Positions 1 through 4,839 of a stretch of DNA of 5,108 nt are shown one piece after another. Where the stretch lies: positions 1 through 5,108 of the forward strand of contig JAEYWB010000794.1 in NCBI GenBank assembly GCA_023429275.1. The letters are read 5' to 3'. The DNA comes from Planctomycetota bacterium (GTDB taxonomy: Bacteria > Planctomycetota > Planctomycetia > Planctomycetales > Planctomycetaceae). Made by a program: the position numbers and the translations under genes. Every line of letters begins with the position of its first letter. Position 1 is the stretch's first letter. The notes beneath the pieces were generated by a model, which was given only the letters and a program-made list of their open reading frames with translations, searched no databases and was not told the DNA's origin.

Positions 1-453
1 CATCGAGGCACTCGGGATCATGAACGCCTCGATGACATTCGCCCGCACGAACAGCGCGAGACCGAGGGCATAGGGGAGCCCCGTCGTGGCCATGAGGAGG
101 TACACGGCGGGGTGATTGTAGTCGCGCGGGGTGAACGCCGTTCCCCGGAGCGCCCTGGCCCGGCGGCGTGCGTCTCCGATCGACCAGATCGAGAGGCCGA
201 TGACGGAGATCAGGCTCACCAGAAACAGGACCAGCATGGGTGTCGAAGAGGCCGACATCGCGGTGACCACGACGATCGGCCCCAGCAGCAGGCAGGAACT
301 GAAAAGGATCAGTCCGCGCCGCGCGTCGCCGCAGTAGATCTGTCCCAGTCCGCAGCAGAGCATTGAGAGAGACATCGCCACACCGGGCCGGCGTTCACAG
401 GTCTCCACCACGGTGGCATCCCCGTTCGTCTCAGGTGACATCGGGAGCGACAC
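1..453 (-). CDS. lepB: Type I signal peptidase (S26), N-terminal part, cut by window edge
   Basis: Membrane-bound serine protease that removes signal peptides from exported proteins. The 151 visible residues end in EAFMIPSASM (142-151), matching the family box around the catalytic serine (usually AFxIPSGSM). By that alignment Ser150 is the nucleophile and the window stops one residue later, so the catalytic lysine and the protease core lie outside. Before the box are about 140 residues with several hydrophobic spans (roughly 46-65, 72-92 and 118-137). The first follows a GLGQIYCGDARRG stretch (35-47), which resembles the small-membrane-domain motif GxGQxYxG and is not part of the short E. coli-type N-terminus. 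I chose the GTG start at 453 because AGGAGGT at 459-465 lies five bases upstream; the in-frame ATG at 441 would be too far from it. The start lies inside the preceding gene (23-base overlap), implying coupled translation. The protease identity is firm; the extra N-terminal domain is judged from pattern only. Confidence 0.88.
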   Translation of the reverse strand, partial: MSLPMSPETNGDATVVETCERRPGVAMSLSMLCCGLGQIYCGDARRGLILFSSCLLLGPIVVVTAMSASSTPMLVLFLVSLISVIGLSIWSIGDARRRARALRGTAFTPRDYNHPAVYLLMATTGLPYALGLALFVRANVIEAFMIPSASM

Positions 454-757
454 GGCTCACCTCCTCGGACTCGTCGTAGAACTCTCGCGTGATGACCCGG
501 TCTTCCGTATCAGGAACGACCAGGCCCGCCAGGCTGGAAAGGCGAACGACCGCGACAACACACGAACAGGCCATCAGCAGAAGCCCCCCGAGCCGCTCGA
601 GGCGATCCCGCGGAACGGGAGGATTGGACGTCAGCCCCGGGCCGGACGGGCGGGGACTCGCGTCGATCGCCGCCATGACCCGCGACGAAAAGTCTTCCGG
701 AACGGGGCCCGTCCGGCGTGATCGCAGCCAATCGGCCAGTGGATCGTCACTGCTCAT
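431..757 (-). CDS. Small single-span membrane protein, putative anti-sigma factor
   Basis: A 108-residue protein with no family I can name. The N-terminal half is soluble and contains a segment ending PEDFSSRVMAAI (20-31), similar in style to the short helix seen near the start of many ECF anti-sigma proteins. A Pro/Gly-rich linker (34-50) leads to one hydrophobic span (about 57-81, interrupted by Arg72), then an acidic tail of some 25 residues. It lacks the HxxxCxxC zinc motif of ZAS-type anti-sigma factors. Its ATG overlaps the end of the sigma gene by 11 bases, and GAGG at 764-767 gives it a ribosome binding site six bases upstream. A membrane protein directly after, and coupled to, an ECF sigma gene is the usual place for its anti-sigma partner. 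That role is inferred from context and topology. It could instead be an unrelated envelope protein of the same operon. Confidence 0.7.
   Translation of the reverse strand: MSSDDPLADWLRSRRTGPVPEDFSSRVMAAIDASPRPSGPGLTSNPPVPRDRLERLGGLLLMACSCVVAVVRLSSLAGLVVPDTEDRVITREFYDESEEVSRVAPDVT
459..465 (-). promoter_or_regulatory. Ribosome binding site fixing the GTG start of the signal peptidase gene
   Basis: The minus strand reads AGGAGGT here, five bases before GTG at 453-451. It lies within the 3' end of the upstream small membrane protein gene. It favours GTG over the in-frame ATG at 441-439, which would be 17 bases from the site. Confidence 0.7.
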
Positions 758-1352
758 GCGGCACCTCGCGCGGGCCCGGTTCGGTGGCCGGAGCCAAATC
801 GGGCCTGGAACGCGGAACGTGTTCGGGACGGAACGCCGCCAGCAGGCTCCGCAGCCGTTCCCGGGCGCGGGCCACTCGCGACTTCACGGTGCCGATCTCG
901 ACCGACTCGAGAGCGGCGATCTCGGCATACGGCATCTGTTCGATCTCGGAGAGCACGAAGGCGGTCCGCTGCGGAAGGGGCAGGTCATCGAGCGCCGCGT
1001 CGAGGGCCCGCCAGAGCTCCGAATCGGAGACCCGTGCGTCCGGGGCGGGCTCCGGCGAAAGGACGACCGGGACGCCGGCCGGCTGGACGGACTCCCTTCG
1101 CAGGAGCGTGAGGCACTGGTTGCGGGCGATCGACAGCAGCCACGTCGAGAACCGCGCGATGCGGGGGTCGAACGTCGCGAGATGCCGATAGGCGGCCACG
1201 AACGTCTCCTGGCAGAGATCCTCCGCGTCGGAATGGCTTCGAATCAGGTTCCGCACGAACGAGAAGACGAGCGGAGCGTGGCGGTCGATCAGCCGGCGGA
1301 ACGCGGCGGCGTCCCCCTGGAGCACGACGGCAATGATCTCGGTGTCGTCCAT
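747..1352 (-). CDS. ECF-subfamily RNA polymerase sigma factor
   Basis: A 201-residue group 4 (extracytoplasmic function) sigma factor, which directs RNA polymerase to a small set of stress- or envelope-related promoters. Region 2 covers about residues 18-88, with the DAEDLCQETFVAAY stretch (42-55) for core and -10 recognition and FSTWLLSIARNQCL (68-81). A variable linker (about 88-110) is followed by region 4 (about 112-172): LPLPQRTAFVLSEIEQM, then the helix-turn-helix VEIGTVKSRVARARERL (151-167) that reads the -35 box. No region 1 or 3 is present and the length is normal for the class. The tail (173-201) is Pro/Arg-rich and carries the ribosome binding site of the next gene. The ATG at 1352 has no clear Shine-Dalgarno, but an ECF-type promoter lies 33 bases upstream. 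It leads an operon with a small membrane protein and a signal peptidase. The exact ECF group and its signal cannot be read from the sequence. Confidence 0.96.
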   Translation of the reverse strand: MDDTEIIAVVLQGDAAAFRRLIDRHAPLVFSFVRNLIRSHSDAEDLCQETFVAAYRHLATFDPRIARFSTWLLSIARNQCLTLLRRESVQPAGVPVVLSPEPAPDARVSDSELWRALDAALDDLPLPQRTAFVLSEIEQMPYAEIAALESVEIGTVKSRVARARERLRSLLAAFRPEHVPRSRPDLAPATEPGPREVPHEQ

Positions 1353-1371
1353 GCGTCTCGGAGGAGGGGGA
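1312..1371 (-). promoter_or_regulatory. Possible leader hairpin across the sigma start codon
   Basis: In the sigma mRNA the leader contains UCCCCCU (1371-1365), and codons 12-14 contain AGGGGGA (1318-1312), a perfect 7-bp complement separated by 46 bases that include the start codon. The leader also has pyrimidine-rich CCUCCUCC in the place where a Shine-Dalgarno would normally sit. Such a stem could limit translation initiation. The pairing is visible, but a 7-bp G/C match can arise by chance in DNA this GC-rich. Confidence 0.2.
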
Positions 1372-1384
1372 ATTCTCGCCGGCT

Positions 1385-1412
1385 GATACGTTGCCGAAGG
1401 GGGCTCGGTTCC
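1385..1412 (-). promoter_or_regulatory. ECF-type promoter, likely autoregulatory
   Basis: On the minus strand GGAACC (1412-1407) is followed by exactly 16 bases and then CGTATC (1390-1385). This is the classic ECF layout: a GGAAC-like -35 and a CGT-containing -10 with 16-17 bases between. Transcription would start near 1376-1380, giving a leader of about 25-30 bases before the sigma ATG at 1352. ECF factors often drive their own operon from such a site, so autoregulation is the natural reading, but no transcript data support it here. Confidence 0.75.
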
Positions 1413-1594
1413 GCGAATTCGCCGGCTCTTCCCACGATTCCGGCAGTTCGAAGTCTGTGCCTCTGGCGATCAGGGAAAGGGATCTCACCACCAGGACAAC
1501 GGGGGACGAAGGAGGAGATTCCGAGGCGAAAGGAGCATCGGTCCTGCTTCTCTCTCTTCAGGCGATGCGGAGGAAATTCGAACGGTCCTGTATT

Positions 1595-1626
1595 TCTTGG
1601 TGTCTCGGTGTCTTGGTGCCTTAGTG
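1595..1626 (+). repeat. Degenerate 8-bp tandem repeat, four copies
   Basis: Four contiguous 8-base units read TCTTGGTG, TCTCGGTG, TCTTGGTG and CCTTAGTG, followed by GT. Units 1 and 3 are identical, unit 2 differs at one base, and unit 4 at two. From memory, similar strings (in the other orientation, runs of CACCAAGA) are scattered between genes in many environmental bacterial genomes, so this is probably a dispersed element and not a local slippage product. No function is evident. It lies well upstream of the H1-like operon promoter candidate. Confidence 0.75.
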
Positions 1627-1659
1627 GTAAACAATCCCGACCACCTGCGAGGAGATCAC

Positions 1660-1669
1660 TCGCATGCGA
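1660..1669. repeat. 10-bp perfect palindrome TCGCATGCGA
   Basis: TCGCATGCGA is its own reverse complement. One more outer pair (1658/1671) also matches after a mismatch. It lies about 40 bases upstream of the candidate -35 box at 1712, where an operator would be reasonable, and it contains the start codon of the possible small ORF at 1664. A short palindrome in GC-rich DNA is weak evidence for a binding site. Confidence 0.25.
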
Positions 1670-1807
1670 ATCATCCGGGCGGCCGGCGGTCGGCCAACCG
1701 GAATCGTCTCCTTGACATTCCCCGCCCTTCGCGGAACATACGCGCTCTCGCCGGCCTGCGCGTGCGTCGCAAGGAGTTCCGGCCGAGTTATCCGGGTGTG
1801 GGAGTGA
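1664..1807 (+). CDS. Possible small ORF of 47 codons (doubtful)
   Basis: ATG at 1664 is preceded by GAGGAG (1649-1654) with nine bases between, a good ribosome binding site. The frame runs 47 codons to TGA at 1805-1807, four bases before the H1-like ATG, in the style of a leader cistron. The product starts MRIIRAAGGRPTGIV and has a moderately hydrophobic middle and a cysteine pair (CAC); I recognise no domain. By hand count about three quarters of codons end in G or C, in line with the neighbours, but this is also expected by chance here. It would compete with the promoter candidate at 1712, which would then lie inside the ORF. Either reading is uncertain. Confidence 0.22.
   Translation: MRIIRAAGGRPTGIVSLTFPALRGTYALSPACACVARSSGRVIRVWE
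1712..1740 (+). promoter_or_regulatory. Candidate housekeeping promoter for the H1-like operon
   Basis: TTGACA at 1712-1717 is an exact sigma-70 -35 consensus. The -10 is poor: the best placed candidates lie in AACATACG around 1735-1742, with spacings of 17-19 bases. A start near 1748 would give a leader of about 60 bases before the ATG at 1812. The -35 match is seen; promoter function is inferred, and planctomycete promoter rules are not well known to me. Confidence 0.35.
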
Positions 1808-1811
1808 GTGC

Positions 1812-2009
1812 ATGAGCGGCCCGATCGTTCGAACGGGTACGAATCCGAAGTTCTGGAACAACTGGGACAACGTGTTCGGCAACAAGAAGAAGGGTTCTGC
1901 CAAGTCAGCGGAAAAGCCCGCCGAGAAGAAGGCCGCCGCTCCGGCAGCCGCCAAGAAGAGTGCCAAGAAGGCGGCTCCGAAGAAGACCGCCACGAAGAAG
2001 GGGAAGTAG
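1812..2009 (+). CDS. Small histone H1-like Lys/Ala-rich protein
   Basis: A 65-residue protein in two parts. The head, about 24 residues (MSGPIVRTGTNPKFWNNWD and onward), is not repetitive and ends in a Trp/Asn-rich segment that could form a short amphipathic or binding helix. The tail (25-65) is almost only Lys, Ala, Pro, Ser, Thr and Glu, with 16 lysines in 41 residues and repeated AAKK/APKK-like units, as in histone H1 C-terminal tails and bacterial H1-like proteins. It is strongly basic and expected to be disordered and to bind nucleic acid, or perhaps ribosomes. I recall short proteins with the same MSGPIVR-type head in planctomycetes, without known function. GGAG at 1801-1804 lies seven bases before the ATG. 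The next gene begins nine bases after its stop. Nucleoid or RNA binding is inferred from composition alone; no H1 globular domain is present. Confidence 0.85.
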   Translation: MSGPIVRTGTNPKFWNNWDNVFGNKKKGSAKSAEKPAEKKAAAPAAAKKSAKKAAPKKTATKKGK

Positions 2010-2018
2010 GCCGCTTTC

Positions 2019-3659
2019 ATGAGCCCGGCCGAGCCACCTCCGCCGCCAGGGGACGTCTCGCGGCGTCCCCCGGCGGACGGAAGTGCCGGCGGGGCCGCGG
2101 GTCTCGCCGAGGGCCTGATCGCCGGGCTGCTGATCTGGGGGCTGTTTCTGGCCCTCTCTCTCGTTCGCTGGCCGATTCCGGGGGTCAACGAGCCGCACTA
2201 CCTGACGAAGGGGCGGCATTACGTCGATCCGGAGTGGATCCGCGGCGATTTCTTCCTCGACTCCGCCAATCCCCACGCCGCGACCTCGTGGCTGCTGGGA
2301 GAACTCTCGGTCAGGATGCCGATGGAGTCCGCGGCCCTGATCGGTCGGATTCTCGCCTTCGGCCTCCTCGCGCTCGGCTGGACGGTTATGCTGAGGCAGA
2401 CTCTCGCGACATCGCGCGAGCGGTGGCTCGTGACCGGGCTGTTCCTGCTGCTTCACATTCTCGGCAACTGGTCGGGAGAGTGGCTCCTCCGGGGTGTCGA
2501 GGGAAAAGTCTTCGCCTGGGGATTCCTGTTTCTCGCGACCGGCCTCTGGTCCGCACGGCGGGAGTGGCTCGCAGGGATGTCGCTCGGCGTGGCGGTCACC
2601 TTTCATCCCGTCATCGGGGCGTGGGGCGCGATCGCCGCGGGATTGTCCGTCCTCTGGGAAGCAATCGAGAATCGCGACGTCCGGTCCGTTCCCCGCCGGG
2701 GACTCGTGCCGGTCATCCTGTTCGGACTCTGTGCCGCCCCGGGGATTCTTGCCGCCCTTCCGACACTTCGCCTCGGAACACCCGACGAGCGCTGGCAGGC
2801 GGATCACATCCAGGTGACGCAGCGTCTCGCCCATCATCTCGACCCGGGGAGGTTCGCCTGGGCGAGTCATCGCGAGTACCTGCTGCTGATCGGCGCGATC
2901 TGGCTACTGAGCCGCTCAAAGGGACAGCAGGGGAGCGCCGACTCCGCCGGACCTCCCGAAAGATCATTCCTCGAGCGAATGGCCTGGGGGAGCGTGTTGT
3001 GCGCCGTGGGCGGGATCGTCGTTTCGATCTGGCCCCGGACGCTCGACCATTTTTCGCTCTATGTCCTCCGTCTCAAGCTCCTCAAGCTCTATCCGTTTCG
3101 CCTCGCCGACATCTTCGTGCCGCTCCTCCTGTCGGTGAAGATCGTCGAGTTTCCGAAGCTCGCGGCCTGCACGCGGACCTGGCCCCGGGCGATGGCGGCC
3201 GTCGCCGCGCTCGTTCTGGTGGCCTTCCTCTGGCCGGGCGACGAAGGCCCCGCCCGGCGAATGAATGCCGCGGACTACGAACACTGGCAGGCCACCCTCC
3301 GGTGGGTTCGCGACCAGACTCCGCGCGGAGCGGTGCTGCAGGCGATGAACGAGGATTTCGCGGTGAAGTGGCACGCCGAGCGGGCCGAGTACGTCAACTA
3401 CAAGGACTGCCCTCAGGACGCCCCGGGGATTCTCGAGTGGCACCGCCGGCTGCTGACGCTGGATCAGGAATGGCGAACCCCCGCCATGGCCGACATGCGG
3501 GTCACGGCCGCGGAGCTCGAGCAGCTCCACCGACTGACCGGTATCGACTACATCCTCTGCAGTCGGTTCGGACCGCTCGACGCGCGTCCCGTTTTCGTGA
3601 GCGGGCCGTTCCGCGTCTACGCAACGTCGCCGCAGCCTGACCCCGCCGGGAAGGAGTGA
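2019..3659 (+). CDS. Multi-pass membrane protein, GT-C glycosyltransferase-like (planctomycete DUF6798-type)
   Basis: A 546-residue integral membrane protein. After a Pro/Gly-rich cytoplasmic tail (1-30) come about ten hydrophobic spans: near 31-50, 104-125, 135-150, 162-178, 185-213, 227-248, 285-297, 321-338, 362-378 and 390-405. The loop after span 1 holds GVNEPHYL (55-62) and a GDFFLDSANPH segment (76-86), laid out like the first periplasmic loop of GT-C enzymes, where an Asp/Glu pair sits at the active site. A second conserved-looking patch is QRLAHHLDP (268-276). The last 140 residues are soluble, beginning with LRWVRDQTPRGAVL (427-440), typical of the C-terminal domain of such transferases. 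If it is an enzyme, the donor would be a lipid-linked sugar, but no substrate can be deduced. I recall the label DUF6798 for planctomycete proteins of this type; that could not be checked. It lies nine bases after the H1-like gene with only a weak ribosome binding site (AGG at 2008-2010). Its end carries the site for the next gene. Confidence 0.85.
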   Translation: MSPAEPPPPPGDVSRRPPADGSAGGAAGLAEGLIAGLLIWGLFLALSLVRWPIPGVNEPHYLTKGRHYVDPEWIRGDFFLDSANPHAATSWLLGELSVRMPMESAALIGRILAFGLLALGWTVMLRQTLATSRERWLVTGLFLLLHILGNWSGEWLLRGVEGKVFAWGFLFLATGLWSARREWLAGMSLGVAVTFHPVIGAWGAIAAGLSVLWEAIENRDVRSVPRRGLVPVILFGLCAAPGILAALPTLRLGTPDERWQADHIQVTQRLAHHLDPGRFAWASHREYLLLIGAIWLLSRSKGQQGSADSAGPPERSFLERMAWGSVLCAVGGIVVSIWPRTLDHFSLYVLRLKLLKLYPFRLADIFVPLLLSVKIVEFPKLAACTRTWPRAMAAVAALVLVAFLWPGDEGPARRMNAADYEHWQATLRWVRDQTPRGAVLQAMNEDFAVKWHAERAEYVNYKDCPQDAPGILEWHRRLLTLDQEWRTPAMADMRVTAAELEQLHRLTGIDYILCSRFGPLDARPVFVSGPFRVYATSPQPDPAGKE

Positions 3660-3665
3660 CCCCGC

Positions 3666-4793
3666 ATGCCGCTCCCCCGCAAAGCGATCCTCCTGCTGCT
3701 CGACTCTCTCCCGCTGGGAGAGCTCGGGTGCTACGGCGGCTTTCGCGAGAAGACTCCCGGTTTCGACTGCCTCGCCGCACGTGGGGCGGTCTTCGAGAAT
3801 GCCTTCACTCCGCTGATCACCGACGCAGGGAGTGCCTTCGATGAACAGGGGCCCTGGTCCGCGGCGTGGCACGCGTTCGTCGCCCGTCTCCGCCTCGAGG
3901 ACTGTCCGGCCGACGAGATCGTCTGCTCGACCCTCGCGGAGCTGACCGAGGCCTCCACCTCGGACCGGATGGCCGCGTTCCTCGGCCGTGCGGAGCCAGG
4001 CCTCCTTGCGATCTCGGGGCCGGAGCTCGTCCCGCCCCCCGTCCATGGACATCTTTCGGTCGTCGATGAAGCGGTCGCCACGCTACACGCTGCGATCGAA
4101 ACGACTTCCGGCACTGAGGTCCTCTTTGTCGTCGGAGCCCTCCAGGGAGCGTCCGGTGGCGGATCATCCGAGGGCGATGAGGAAGAATCCGGGAGTGAAT
4201 TGCCCCGAGAGACGGACCGCAGCGTCGGCCCGGATGACAGCGTCGGGGATTCCTTCCCACGGCTTGTCGCCCGGCGGATCAACGTCCCGCTCCTCGTCCG
4301 ACCGCCGGTTCCCGTCGTTCCGGGACTGCGCGTTCAGGCTCTTGTGACGACGACGGACATCGTCGCCACGCTCGAGGACTGGCTCCTGCCCGGGACACGG
4401 CCCCCTTCCGATGCCGAAGCCGCGAGTTCCGGAGGCTTCAGCCTGCTTCCTCTCGTGACCTGCGAGCGGGAGGCGGTTCGAAACGAGATCCTGATCCGCG
4501 GACCGGGAGAGATCGCGCTCCGGACCTCGGACCGCTACGTCGTCGTCGGTCTGAACGAGACCGCAGCCCCCTCGGACGGAGTTCCGTACGACAATCGCCG
4601 ATCGGACGAGTCCTCAGCTTCACCGGGGCATGAGAGACAGGGGGACGATCACGACGATGTCCCCGCGGCCGTCGCGGTCTTCCGCAAGCCGGAGGATGTG
4701 TGGGATCGGCTTGACGTCGGGAATACGATGCCCGAGGAACGGGACATGCTGGTCCATCTCTGCCGGAAACTGTTTGCCGGGACCAGCCGGTAG
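3666..4793 (+). CDS. Sulfatase/alkaline phosphatase-superfamily-like protein, apparently catalytically dead
   Basis: This 375-residue protein follows the sulfatase plan from end to end but lacks the chemistry. The start, ILLLLDSLPLGELGCYGG (8-25), matches the first strand, and TPGFDCLAARGAVFENAF (30-47) is the usual second block. Later come VVDEAVATLHAAI (132-144), INVPLLVRPP (205-214), TTTDIVATLEDWLLPG (228-243), GGFSLLPLV (256-264) and a tail like the end of planctomycete sulfatases (KPEDVWDRLDV, 341-351). Missing are the CxPSR or SxPSR nucleophile motif (the region reads ITDAGSAF, 51-58), the second Asp of the metal pair (D13-S14), and the SDHG metal loop, replaced by VVGALQG (155-161). 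Acidic, Ser/Gly-rich inserts at 162-195 and 299-333 look disordered. No signal peptide is evident, so it probably stays in the cytoplasm. It is shorter than most sulfatases (about 450-550). AAGGAG at 3651-3656 overlaps the upstream stop. A binding or scaffold role is possible; hydrolase activity is unlikely. Confidence 0.8.
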   Translation: MPLPRKAILLLLDSLPLGELGCYGGFREKTPGFDCLAARGAVFENAFTPLITDAGSAFDEQGPWSAAWHAFVARLRLEDCPADEIVCSTLAELTEASTSDRMAAFLGRAEPGLLAISGPELVPPPVHGHLSVVDEAVATLHAAIETTSGTEVLFVVGALQGASGGGSSEGDEEESGSELPRETDRSVGPDDSVGDSFPRLVARRINVPLLVRPPVPVVPGLRVQALVTTTDIVATLEDWLLPGTRPPSDAEAASSGGFSLLPLVTCEREAVRNEILIRGPGEIALRTSDRYVVVGLNETAAPSDGVPYDNRRSDESSASPGHERQGDDHDDVPAAVAVFRKPEDVWDRLDVGNTMPEERDMLVHLCRKLFAGTSR

Positions 4794-4807
4794 TCGCAAG
4801 CCAGGTC

Positions 4808-4822
4808 GCCTCCGTGGGAGGC
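4808..4822 (+). other. Small GC-rich hairpin before maf
   Basis: GCCTCC (4808-4813), loop GTG, then GGAGGC (4817-4822) form a perfect 6-bp stem in the 46-base gap between the sulfatase-like gene and maf. No T-run follows, so it is not a standard intrinsic terminator. It ends two bases before the maf ribosome binding site AGGAG (4825-4829) and could act as a processing or weak attenuation point. Confidence 0.4.
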
Positions 4823-4839
4823 TCAGGAGAGTCAGGGCG

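Larger units (their letters stand above)
1353..1811. other. Divergent intergenic region between the two operons
   Basis: These 459 bases separate the leftward sigma operon from the rightward H1-like operon. From left to right I can identify the ECF-type promoter (1385-1412), a stretch without recognisable signals (1413-1594), an 8-bp tandem repeat array (1595-1626), a possible small ORF with its own ribosome binding site (1649-1807) whose start lies in a 10-bp palindrome (1660-1669), a consensus -35 box (1712-1717), and the GGAG ribosome binding site (1801-1804) of the H1-like gene. Weak inverted repeats at 1535-1540/1563-1568 and 1681-1685/1691-1695 look incidental. Composition around 1585-1640 is less GC-rich than the flanking genes. 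Confidence 0.7.

Noticed and set aside
1535..1568. Inverted repeat GCATCG / CGATGC with a 22-base loop
   Set aside because: Only six base pairs, no extension at either end and no T-run; likely chance.
1391..1624. Plus-strand 77-codon frame in the intergenic region
   Set aside because: No ribosome binding site before it, it begins inside the ECF promoter spacer and runs into the tandem repeat, and it has no protein-like features.
1681..1695. GGCCG/CGGCC hairpin upstream of the candidate -35 box
   Set aside because: A five-bp G/C stem is common by chance in DNA of this composition and it lacks terminator features.
489..1715. Long plus-strand open frame of about 400 codons antisense to the sigma operon
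   Set aside because: It is Arg/Gly/Ser-rich without any domain and lies opposite three well-supported genes. It is the open antisense frame expected in GC-rich coding DNA.
1733..1765. Second GGAAC motif on the plus strand, possible ECF promoter for the H1-like operon
   Set aside because: The nearest downstream CGT is 23 bases away, too far for the 16-17 base ECF spacing.
1905..2870. Minus-strand open frame opposite the membrane protein gene
   Set aside because: No recognisable domain and a composition typical of the antisense of a GC-rich gene.
3072..3089. Perfect two-copy tandem CTCAAGCTC
   Set aside because: It encodes LKLLKL within the membrane protein and reflects an amphipathic codon pattern; two copies are not notable.
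1808..3640. Plus-strand open frame of about 610 codons overlapping the H1-like and membrane protein genes
   Set aside because: Arg-rich, low-complexity product in a shifted frame; the two genes in the other frames have clear structure (Lys-rich protein, multi-span protein).
2964..4052. Minus-strand open frame of 362 codons
   Set aside because: It spans the antisense of two good genes and is charged and low-complexity without motifs.
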